Positions 34,114 through 42,700 of a stretch of DNA of 64,000 nucleotides are shown piece after piece. Below the pieces are notes generated by a model, which saw nothing but the letters and a program-made list of their open reading frames with translations, ran no database searches and was not told the DNA's origin. Positions within the stretch are counted from its first letter, which is position 1. The number at the start of each line of letters is the position of its first letter. Source of the stretch: Streptococcus pneumoniae (GTDB lineage: Bacteria; Bacillota; Bacilli; Lactobacillales; Streptococcaceae); NCBI RefSeq assembly GCF_001113365.1, contig NZ_CKYA01000002.1:175312-239311 (forward strand). The letters are read 5' to 3'. Both the position numbers and the translations under genes were made by a program.

Positions 34114-35439
34114 ATGGCTAAAAAAGGTGCCTTAACAGGTTTGCTCCTGTTTGGAATATTTTTTGGTGCGGGGAACTTGATTTTTCCGCCTTCTCTGGGT
34201 GCTCTATCTGGAGAACATTTTCTTCCTGCCATCGCAGGTTTTGTCTTTTCAGGCGTCGGTATCGCAGTCTTGACTCTTATTATTGGAACGCTAAATCCTA
34301 AAGGGTATATCTACGAGATTTCAACAAAGATAGCGCCTTGGTTTGCGACTCTTTACCTCTCAGTTCTTTACTTGTCAATCGGTCCATTCTTTGCTATCCC
34401 ACGTACTGCTACAACAGCTTACGAAGTAGGGATTAGCCCTCTTTTGTCGGATGCAAATAAAGGTCTTGGTTTGATTGTCTTTACAGTTCTGTATTTTGCA
34501 GCAGCCTATTTGATTTCGCTTAATCCATCAAAAATCTTGGACCGTATCGGCCGTATTTTAACGCCAGTCTTTGCGATTTTGATCGTTATCTTGGTTGTTC
34601 TGGGAGCTTTCAAATACGGTGGAACAAGTCCTCAAGCTGCTTCAGCTGCTTATCAAGCTTCTGCCTTTGGGACAGGATTCCTAGAAGGTTACAATACCTT
34701 GGATGCTCTTGCTTCAGTTGCCTTTAGCGTAATCGCAGTTCAAACCTTGAAACAACTTGGCTTCTCAAGTAAGAAAGAATACATTTCAACTATTTGGGTG
34801 GTTGGTATCGTTGTAGCCCTTGCCTTCAGTGCCCTTTACATCGGTTTAGGTTTCCTTGGAAATCATTTCCCAGTACCTGCTGAAGCGATGAAGGGTGGAA
34901 CACCAGGTGTTTACATCTTGTCACAAGCCACTCAAGAAATCTTTGGCTCAACAGCTCAACTCTTCCTTGCAGCTATGGTTACCGTAACCTGCTTCACAAC
35001 AACAGTTGGTTTGATTGTGTCGACAGCTGAGTTCTTTAATGAGCGCTTCCCACAAATCAGCTACAAGGTTTATGCGACAGCCTTTACCTTGATTGGATTT
35101 GCTATTGCCAATTTGGGTCTTGACGCGATTATTAAGTACTCGATTCCAGTATTGGTTATCTTGTACCCAATCACGATTGCTATCGTTATGATTGTCATTG
35201 TCAACAAATTTGTGGCTCTTTCAAAACCAGGTATGCAGTTGACAATTGCTGTTGTTACAGCTATTGCCATTGCAAGCGTACTAGGAAGCTCGTTTAAAGT
35301 TGAGTTTCTTGCAAATCTTGTCAATGCTCTTCCTTTTGCTAAGGCATCACTCCCATGGTTGGTACCAGCCATTGTCGGAATCTTGCTCTCATTGGTTCTA
35401 CCAAACAAGCAAGAAAGCGATGTTTTTGAAATGGAATAA
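34114..35439 (+). CDS. brnQ: Branched-chain amino-acid transporter BrnQ (LIVCS family)
   Basis: 441 residues from the ATG at 34114 (MAKKGALTGLLLFG); an earlier in-frame ATG at 34099 contains the ribosome site aaggaga and is rejected. About twelve membrane helices. The N-terminal FFGAGNLIFPPSLG signature and FAIPRTATTAYEVG are typical of BrnQ carriers, which bring in leucine, isoleucine and valine by cation symport. Single gene with a terminator. Confidence 0.93.
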   Translation: MAKKGALTGLLLFGIFFGAGNLIFPPSLGALSGEHFLPAIAGFVFSGVGIAVLTLIIGTLNPKGYIYEISTKIAPWFATLYLSVLYLSIGPFFAIPRTATTAYEVGISPLLSDANKGLGLIVFTVLYFAAAYLISLNPSKILDRIGRILTPVFAILIVILVVLGAFKYGGTSPQAASAAYQASAFGTGFLEGYNTLDALASVAFSVIAVQTLKQLGFSSKKEYISTIWVVGIVVALAFSALYIGLGFLGNHFPVPAEAMKGGTPGVYILSQATQEIFGSTAQLFLAAMVTVTCFTTTVGLIVSTAEFFNERFPQISYKVYATAFTLIGFAIANLGLDAIIKYSIPVLVILYPITIAIVMIVIVNKFVALSKPGMQLTIAVVTAIAIASVLGSSFKVEFLANLVNALPFAKASLPWLVPAIVGILLSLVLPNKQESDVFEME

Positions 35440-35444
35440 TCACT

Positions 35445-35489
35445 AAAATCACTTTTGTAGCAAAGTCTGCAGGAGTGATTTTCTTTTTT
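35445..35489 (+). terminator. brnQ terminator
   Basis: AAAATCACT (35445-35453) pairs with AGTGATTTT (35474-35482), followed by CTTTTTT. The 20-nt loop contains a small internal CTGCAG palindrome. Confidence 0.75.
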
Positions 35490-35535
35490 ATCCGATGATA
35501 AATGTGTTATAATAGGTAGCAAAAGAGGTGAAGAA

Positions 35536-36573
35536 ATGAATCAAACAGTAGAATATATTAAAGAACTGACAGCCATTGAGTCGCCAACTGGTTTTACTCG
35601 GGAGATTTCGGACTATTTAGTCAAGACTCTAGAAGGTTTTGGTTACCAGCCGGTTCGCACAGCTAAGGGCGGTGTCAATGTGACCATCAAAGGTCAAAAT
35701 GATGAAGAACACCGCTATGTGACTGCTCATGTAGATACGCTGGGTGCTATTGTCCGTGCTGTCAAACCAGACGGCCGTCTCAAACTGGATCGTATTGGTG
35801 GCTTTCCTTGGAACATGATTGAAGGTGAAAACTGTACCATTCATGTGGCTAGCACAGGTCAAAAAGTATCAGGAACCATCCTTATCCACCAAACTTCTTG
35901 CCATGTTTATAAGGATGCAGGAACTGCAGAACGCACGCAAGACAATATGGAAGTGCGTTTGGACGCCAAAGTAACAAATGAAAAAGAAACTCGTGCCTTG
36001 GGGATTGAGGTCGGTGATTTTATCAGTTTTGACCCACGAACTGTCGTAACAGAGACAGGTTTTATCAAGTCTCGTCATTTGGATGACAAGGTCAGCGCAG
36101 CGATTTTGCTTGATCTGCTTCGTATTTATAAGGAAGAGAAGATTGAATTGCCCGTAACAACCCATTTTGCTTTTTCAGTTTTTGAAGAAGTAGGCCATGG
36201 GGCTAACTCTAATATTCCTGCTCAGGTAGTAGAATATCTGGCTGTGGATATGGGAGCTATGGGTGATGACCAGCAAACAGATGAGTACACAGTGTCCATC
36301 TGTGTCAAGGATGCTTCAGGCCCTTATCACTATGACTTCCGTCAACATTTGGTTGCCTTGGCTAAAGAGCAAGATATTCCATTTAAGCTGGACATCTATC
36401 CATTTTATGGATCGGACGCTTCAGCAGCCATGTCCGCAGGGGCAGAGGTTAAACACGCCCTTCTCGGTGCTGGTATCGAGTCTAGTCATTCTTATGAGCG
36501 TACTCATATTGACTCGGTGGTCGCAACAGAGCGTATGGTTGATGCTTATCTTAAGAGTGGGTTGGTAGACTAA
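35536..36573 (+). CDS. pepA: M42 family aminopeptidase (glutamyl aminopeptidase PepA type)
   Basis: 345 residues. TAHVDTLGAIVRA (zinc His/Asp), SRHLDDKVSAAI (bridging Asp), FSVFEEVGHGANS (catalytic Glu pair), AVDMGAMGDDQ, and IESSHSYERTH (last zinc His) are all in place. M42 enzymes assemble into tetrahedral dodecamers in the cytoplasm and remove N-terminal residues. The streptococcal and lactococcal PepA prefers Glu and Asp, though specificity is not readable here. Upstream TTATAAT and aagaggtgaa give a promoter and ribosome site. The HIT gene follows after 1 nt. Confidence 0.92.
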   Translation: MNQTVEYIKELTAIESPTGFTREISDYLVKTLEGFGYQPVRTAKGGVNVTIKGQNDEEHRYVTAHVDTLGAIVRAVKPDGRLKLDRIGGFPWNMIEGENCTIHVASTGQKVSGTILIHQTSCHVYKDAGTAERTQDNMEVRLDAKVTNEKETRALGIEVGDFISFDPRTVVTETGFIKSRHLDDKVSAAILLDLLRIYKEEKIELPVTTHFAFSVFEEVGHGANSNIPAQVVEYLAVDMGAMGDDQQTDEYTVSICVKDASGPYHYDFRQHLVALAKEQDIPFKLDIYPFYGSDASAAMSAGAEVKHALLGAGIESSHSYERTHIDSVVATERMVDAYLKSGLVD

Positions 36574-36574
36574 T

Positions 36575-37045
36575 ATGTGCCTGATTTGCCAGAGAATTGA
36601 CCTCATCAAGAAGGAAGAAAATCCTTACTTTGTCAAAGAGTTGGAAACAGGCTATCTTGTGATTGGAGACCACCAGTATTTTGCAGGATATAGTCTTTTT
36701 CTAGCTAAGGAACACGTTACCGAATTGCACCATTTGAAAAAGGAAACAAGACTCCGTTTTCTCGAAGAAATGAGTCTAGTCCAAGAGGCAGTTGCCAAGG
36801 CATTTGCTGCTGAGAAAATGAATATCGAACTGCTAGGAAATGGCGATGCCCATCTTCATTGGCATCTGTTTCCACGACGGACAGGTGATATGAATGGCCA
36901 CGGTCTTAAAGGTCGTGGGCCAGTTTGGTGGGTTCCCTTTGAAGAAATGACAGCAGAAACTTGCCAAGTAAAACCGGAAGAGATTAAAAGATTAGTCGAA
37001 TGTTTATCGTCAGAAGTAGATAAACTATTAGAAATAAAGGAGTAG
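36575..37045 (+). CDS. HIT family protein
   Basis: 156 residues with the histidine-triad loop in GNGDAHLHWHLFPRR (H-x-H-x-H) and the N-terminal CLICQRI cysteines seen in some HIT hydrolases. These enzymes hydrolyse nucleotide phosphoramidates or dinucleoside polyphosphates. The start lies directly after the pepA stop, so translation is probably coupled. ldcB follows after 2 nt in the same transcript. Confidence 0.88.
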   Translation: MCLICQRIDLIKKEENPYFVKELETGYLVIGDHQYFAGYSLFLAKEHVTELHHLKKETRLRFLEEMSLVQEAVAKAFAAEKMNIELLGNGDAHLHWHLFPRRTGDMNGHGLKGRGPVWWVPFEEMTAETCQVKPEEIKRLVECLSSEVDKLLEIKE

Positions 37046-37047
37046 AA

Positions 37048-37764
37048 ATGAAAAAAAGATACCTTGTCTTGACAGCTTTGCTAGCCTTGAGTCTAGCAGC
37101 TTGTTCACAAGAAAAAGCAAAAAATGAAGACGGAGAAGCTAAGACAGAACAGACAGCCAAAGTTGATGGAACAGTAGGAAGTAAGTCTCAAGGAGCTGCC
37201 CAGAAGAAAGCAGAAGTGGTCAATAAAGGTGATTACTACAGCATTCAAGGCAAATACGATGAAATCATCGTAGCCAACAAACACTATCCCTTGTCAAAAG
37301 ACTACAATCCAGGGGAAAATCCAACAGCTAAGGCAGAGTTGGTCAAACTCATCAAAGCTATGCAAGAGGCAGGTTTCCCCATTAGCGACCATTACAGTGG
37401 CTTTAGAAGTTATGAAACTCAGACCAAGCTCTATCAAGATTATGTCAATCAAGATGGGAAAGCAGCAGCTGACCGTTATTCTGCTCGACCTGGTTATAGC
37501 GAACACCAGACAGGCTTGGCCTTTGATGTTATTGGGACTGATGGTGATTTGGTAACAGAAGAAAAAGCAGCCCAATGGCTCTTGGATCATGCTGCTGATT
37601 ATGGCTTTGTTGTCCGTTATCTCAAAGGCAAGGAAAAGGAAACAGGCTATATGGCTGAGGAATGGCACTTGCGTTATGTCGGAAAAGAAGCAAAAGAAAT
37701 TGCTGCAAGTGGTCTCAGTTTGGAAGAGTATTACGGCTTTGAAGGCGGAGATTACGTCGATTAA
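37048..37764 (+). CDS. ldcB: LdcB/DacB L,D-carboxypeptidase lipoprotein (VanY family)
   Basis: 238 residues. A lipoprotein signal (MKKRYLVLTALLALSLAAC, lipobox LAAC) is followed by a linker and then a LAS/VanY peptidase domain: SDHYSGFRSYETQ, SARPGYSEHQTGLAFDV (SxHxxGxAxD zinc motif) and MAEEWHLRYVG (catalytic Glu and third zinc His). In pneumococcus the enzyme removes the terminal D-Ala from tetrapeptide stems on the outer membrane face and so acts after D,D-carboxypeptidase DacA in wall maturation. It is the third gene of the pepA-HIT-ldcB operon. Confidence 0.92.
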   Translation: MKKRYLVLTALLALSLAACSQEKAKNEDGEAKTEQTAKVDGTVGSKSQGAAQKKAEVVNKGDYYSIQGKYDEIIVANKHYPLSKDYNPGENPTAKAELVKLIKAMQEAGFPISDHYSGFRSYETQTKLYQDYVNQDGKAAADRYSARPGYSEHQTGLAFDVIGTDGDLVTEEKAAQWLLDHAADYGFVVRYLKGKEKETGYMAEEWHLRYVGKEAKEIAASGLSLEEYYGFEGGDYVD

Positions 37765-37780
37765 AAAATAAACTTTTCTC

Positions 37781-37808
37781 TTGCAATTCCAGATAAATAG
37801 TGTATAAT
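37781..37808 (+). promoter_or_regulatory. rplK promoter
   Basis: TTGCAA (37781-37786), a 16-bp spacer, TATAAT (37803-37808). The leader to rplK is about 70 nt. Confidence 0.75.
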
Positions 37809-37831
37809 AGATGGGTATGTGAAAAGCATAC

Positions 37832-37872
37832 TTGTGGGAGGTAAAAATCTCTAATTACCGCCAAAACCACAA
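37832..37872 (+). promoter_or_regulatory. Structured leader of the rplK-rplA mRNA
   Basis: TTGTGG (37832-37837) pairs with CCACAA (37867-37872), and inside it GGTAA (37840-37844) pairs with TTACC (37855-37859). The outer stem touches the rplK Shine-Dalgarno AGGAGG (37873-37878). L1 is known to repress its own operon by binding an mRNA that mimics its rRNA site, so this is a candidate autoregulatory leader. Confidence 0.5.
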
Positions 37873-37886
37873 AGGAGGATTTAAAA

Positions 37887-38312
37887 ATGGCTAAAAAAGT
37901 CGAAAAACTTGTAAAATTGCAAATCCCTGCTGGTAAAGCTACACCAGCTCCACCGGTTGGACCTGCTCTTGGTCAAGCTGGTATCAACATCATGGGATTC
38001 ACAAAAGAGTTCAACGCTCGTACAGCTGACCAAGCTGGTATGATCATTCCAGTTGTTATCTCAGTTTACGAAGATAAATCATTTACTTTCATCACTAAAA
38101 CACCACCAGCTGCTGTTCTTTTGAAAAAAGCTGCAGGTGTTGAAAAAGGATCAGGTACACCTAACAAAACTAAAGTTGCTACAGTTACTCGTGCGCAAGT
38201 ACAAGAAATTGCAGAAACTAAGATGCCAGATTTGAACGCAGCAAACGTAGAGTCTGCAATGCGTATGATCGAAGGTACTGCTCGTTCTATGGGATTCACT
38301 GTTGTTGACTAA
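37887..38312 (+). CDS. rplK: Ribosomal protein L11
   Basis: 141 residues, full length. It has the conserved LQIPAGKATPAPPVGPALGQAGINIMGF N-terminal domain and the C-terminal RNA-binding domain ending MRMIEGTARSMGFTVVD. L11 sits in the GTPase-associated centre of the 50S subunit and is needed for the stringent response. Strong codon bias. First gene of the rplK-rplA operon. Confidence 0.98.
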   Translation: MAKKVEKLVKLQIPAGKATPAPPVGPALGQAGINIMGFTKEFNARTADQAGMIIPVVISVYEDKSFTFITKTPPAAVLLKKAAGVEKGSGTPNKTKVATVTRAQVQEIAETKMPDLNAANVESAMRMIEGTARSMGFTVVD

Positions 38313-38519
38313 TCAATAACACAGTAGAAAATCTCACAGCAGTCTAGTAGTTGCTTTTCATACTAGGCAAGTGACTGAGGCTTGTACTTGGGTACAGCAA
38401 GGGAACTTAAGGCCGTAGGAAAAGGAAAGTAATAGACTGAAAACCCGCAAGACTTCATCATTTCGAGGAGTGACGTGGGAGATGAAAATCGATTGAACCA
38501 CTTACAAGGAGAATAGAAA
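38313..38519 (+). promoter_or_regulatory. rplK-rplA intergenic region, structured
   Basis: A 207-nt gap, long for two co-regulated ribosomal genes. It contains TTCATC (38453-38458) able to pair with GATGAA (about 38480-38485) around a G-rich loop, plus direct and inverted short repeats (cttgtacttgggtacagcaag). No promoter with good -35 and -10 boxes is evident. It may be a translational control or processing site for rplA. Confidence 0.35.
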
Positions 38520-39209
38520 ATGGCTAAAAAAAGCAAACAACTTCGTGCTGCTCTTGAGAAAATCGACAGCACAAAAGCATACAGCGTAGAAGAAGCTGTA
38601 GCACTTGCAAAAGAAACTAACTTTGCAAAATTTGACGCAACTGTAGAAGTTGCTTACAACTTGAACATCGACGTTAAAAAAGCTGACCAACAAATCCGTG
38701 GAGCAATGGTATTGCCAAACGGTACTGGTAAAACTTCACGCGTTCTTGTTTTCGCACGTGGTGCAAAAGCTGAAGAAGCAAAAGCTGCTGGTGCAGACTT
38801 TGTTGGTGAAGATGACCTTGTTGCTAAAATCAACGACGGTTGGTTGGACTTCGACGTAGTTATCGCTACACCTGATATGATGGCTCTTGTTGGACGTCTT
38901 GGACGTGTCCTTGGACCACGTAACTTGATGCCAAACCCTAAAACTGGTACTGTAACTATGGATGTTGCTAAAGCAGTTGAAGAGTCTAAAGGTGGTAAAA
39001 TCACTTACCGTGCTGACCGTGCAGGTAACGTTCAAGCTATCATCGGTAAAGTATCATTTGAAGCTGAAAAATTGGTTGAAAACTTCAAAGCTTTCAACGA
39101 AACAATTCAAAAAGCAAAACCAGCTACAGCTAAAGGAACTTACGTAACAAACTTGACTATCACAACTACTCAAGGTGTTGGTATCAAAGTTGACGTAAAC
39201 TCACTTTAA
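38520..39209 (+). CDS. rplA: Ribosomal protein L1
   Basis: 229 residues, full length. [50 protein letters not shown] and [22 protein letters not shown] are family hallmarks. L1 forms the mobile stalk at the E site and can repress its own operon. Ribosome site aaggagaat. A terminator follows. Confidence 0.98.
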
Positions 39210-39228
39210 TCAGTAGTTAATCTAATGT

Positions 39229-39263
39229 AAAAAAGTTGAAGACGCTATGTCTCAACTTTTTTT
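39229..39263 (+). terminator. rplKA terminator
   Basis: AAAAGTTGA (39231-39239) pairs with TCAACTTTT (39252-39260), with an inner GAC/GTC pairing and a T run. Confidence 0.85.
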
Positions 39264-39290
39264 GATTTCAAAATATCTTCTTATAAGGTA

Positions 39291-39394
39291 ATACTCAATG
39301 AAAATCAAAGAGCAAACTAGGAAGCTAGCCGCAGGCTGTACTTGAGTACGGCAAGGTGAAGCTGACGTGGTTTGAAGAGATTTTCGAAGAGTAT
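39291..39394 (+). repeat. BOX element, A-C form without boxB
   Basis: 104 bp. boxA (atactcaatgaaaatcaaag) joins directly to boxC (gctgacgtggtttgaagaga ... gagtat). The region from here to 39567 holds nothing else I can identify. Confidence 0.9.
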
Positions 39395-39567
39395 AAATTT
39401 AAGTTACTGCTGTTATTCTTAGGGTCACGTGTTTCAATACAATACTCTTTAAGCGTATTTAAATTGGTTTTATACTAAAGCATTGACCATCGTTAATGAA
39501 AAATAGAAAGATCTCTAATAAAATTAAAAAACACTCATTCAAACTCAATAATTACCAGTTATAATAC

Positions 39568-39596
39568 TTGAATGCTACAAATATAAATGCTATAAT
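39568..39596 (+). promoter_or_regulatory. Promoter of the YSIRK/LPXTG surface-protein gene
   Basis: TTGAAT (39568-39573), a 17-bp spacer, TATAAT (39591-39596). The leader is about 140 nt, with a G7 run at 39671-39677 that could be slippage-prone, and ends in ribosome site caaggaggt. Confidence 0.7.
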
Positions 39597-39740
39597 GAAC
39601 TGAAATGTGTACAATTATTTAGCAATCTTTTTTAAGATGTTCTTCTCTTAATATTACTAAAAAATTTAAGGGGGGGGCTTTTTATTTGCCCCAATGCTTT
39701 AAATCAACACGAGTAAAATAAATCAAGGAGGTTGAATCTC

Positions 39741-42700
39741 ATGAAGAGAGGTCAACAAGATTTTAGAACTGAAAGATACCTTCGGTATGGTATTCGTAAG
39801 TATAGTTTTGGGGCAGCATCAGTGGCGATTGCGGCTGGTTTGATGTTTCTTGGAACTGGTGCGGTTTCAGCGACAGAAGTAGAAGGAGTTAATGAAACAT
39901 CTTCAACAACGACTCCAACACCGCCCATAGGCGATGAAGGTGCTAATCACGGTGCTAACTCATCTAAATCTACTACTTATGACGCAGAGCCAGTTCTAAC
40001 TAGAGATGCTAGTGAAGATACTGCCTCATCCCAAGCCAGCGATGAGAATACCGAAGCAGCGGCAACTGAATCCTCTACAGAAACAGTTGCAGATAAGACG
40101 GAACTACAATCGAAAATTTTGACCTTACGTACTGCAATCCAGTCGGCTACTAAGGGGACAGACAGTCTAGCTCTTGACTTTGCTAATCAAACATTGACAA
40201 GTGCGCAAGCAGTTTTAGAAGCTAAACCAAGTCAAGAAGAGGTCGCTCAGCAAGTCCAAGCCCTAACAAATGCTATTACTGTAATTGCAGAAGCGTCTAG
40301 TCAAGCACAAGCTAATCAAGTCGATACAGCAGAAACAAATCAATCATCTGAAAAAGTAGAGTTAGAAAAGCGAGTGTCCGAGGCGGATGTAACCAATCGT
40401 TTAGCAAATAGTTTTTTGGAAAAAGAAGCAAATGATTCAAGCCTTTCTGAAGATGTCAAGAGTGCTATTAGAGCTGCCATAGCCAGCAATGCTGCTAAAA
40501 TTGCAGAAGCAAAGGCTGCTTTAGCAAATGGTGATGCGAGTGTCCAAGCCCTTAACCAATCGATGGCAGAATTGAAGTCATCTATTGAAGCTGTCTATGT
40601 TACTCTCCGTAAAACAGGCAAAGAAGAATTTTCTGTTTCTTTGGCTGATACGCCTCTTGCCGGTGGTGTAATTGTACAACCAAATGCCAAAGATTATATA
40701 TCCATTCCGCAGGGAGATGGCACTTATAAGATAGTTTCAACAGCTACAACAGAAGCCTCTGCAACAGGTAAGGATATCTATACCTTTGGTGCAACTGCCG
40801 CTACAAACGGAGATGTCTCAACTGATAGAATCAGTGGAGATATTACGACTCTGGAAGCAGTCGTGTACTCTCACCAACGGACAGGTACCGATACGAATCC
40901 TGGTAACTCAGGTTCCGGAAATAATAATAAAGGTCGAGTGGATTTTCCTCTAACTAAGGAACAAGCAGAAGCCTTGGCTGCAGAAGCTCCCCTCTGGAAA
41001 GGAAAACTGCGTGCAGATGGGTCAACAATTTCAACATATAATAATCGAGTTTTTGGTTCAGGAGGAGGATATGAATACCTTGCAACCCACATCTATCACT
41101 ATGTCTATGAGCAAGGTACTGACCGTGTCTATATCGAAAAGATCAAGGGACGATTTAGTGTGACAGAGAAAGCAGCCACAGCTGGCTGGGTGGTCTCAAA
41201 GGTAGAGCCGACAAACTTACCAACAGGTTTAACCTATAATGCAGCTACAGATACTATTCAGGGGAAGATTGTGACAGATGGTCTGGCAAATGGGGTATAT
41301 GATACGCGGATGTATGTGACCTATACCAATACCCAGACCAATGCAACTGTGCGTGCAGTGTACCGAAATCTTCGTGGGGGTTGGATTGGTTGGCAAGACA
41401 CAACTCCACCAAACATTGGAACCAATGGAGAGGTCTTTGAAGGAAAGGTTGGTGAAAGTAGCTTCACCAATGAGCAAGGTCACTCTACAAATAGTATTGA
41501 TATCCACTACTCAGATACTTCAGGTTCTCGTGCCATGTCTGGCGGTGCTAATGTTAGCTATACTCTAGCAGATGGGACAGATGTTACAGTCCGTAATCAA
41601 TACGGGCCAAGTACTACAGGAATCTCGGGTAATATTGTGACAGCTACTGGAACAGCTCGTGCCGTGGATACAGAGATTCCGGGATTGACCTATGCGCTAG
41701 ATGGTAGTAAATCCTTAACTAGTCCTGACGGTGAGACTACGGGTTATACAGGGAAGGCTTTGATTAGTGGAACTCCAACGGAAGCTGGTATTTATTATGT
41801 TACAGCCTATGCTAAGGACTGGAACCAGCCAACGGGTGCGAATGGTTGGACAACCCAGGGGCAAGAAACCCGTGCAGGTATCACAGTTAAGGTAGCACCG
41901 AAAATTGATGTCCTCAACATTGCTGCATATGGAACAGAAGTCCCAGTGACTATCTCTAAAGGAGCTACCTATGCCAAGGTAACCATGCCTGATGGAAGTG
42001 TCACAGCACTTGAAAATAGAGAAGGCAAGTGGTATGTTGCCGCGGAGGGAACTACAAATACAGCAGTGACAGCTGGTGAATTAGTCGGAACAGTTGGTGA
42101 ACAATTTAAATTAAAAGTTACAAGTGAAATGACAGCAACAGCTGGTGTAAATAAGATATCTGTTTATGCTAAAACAGAAGCTGTTACAGCATCCTTGATG
42201 CGTTCATCTGTCACACTCCAAGATAATGATAACTCGTCACATGTTGCAACCTTGAATAAAACAAGTGGACGTTGGGAACTACCAGCTGAATATGCGACTG
42301 TTAGAACCGATCACGGAGATGGTACTTATGATGTAACGAATAGAGAAGTTTACACCTCTGTGCAAGCGGATGGCTCTATCAAGTTCTATATTTATGCCTA
42401 TAACCGTAGTTATGATGCTACAGGAAAGGTTACAGCAGTTAATGATGTGACTCGTAAAGAAACAGTTTATGCGAGAGAAAATACCTTAGCTACAACAGTT
42501 GGGAATGGAACCTATGTAACAGTTTCTTACGATAAAGCTACGAACACATGGTCGTCATCGGATAAGTCAGTAGTGACAGCTACAAAGACAGATGCTGATC
42601 ATTGGGAAGTATCTACTTCATCAGGATTTTCTGGTGTGGTTAAGGCTACTACAGCAGAATCAACGGACGAAGCTACAATTATCAATAGAAAACCAACTGT

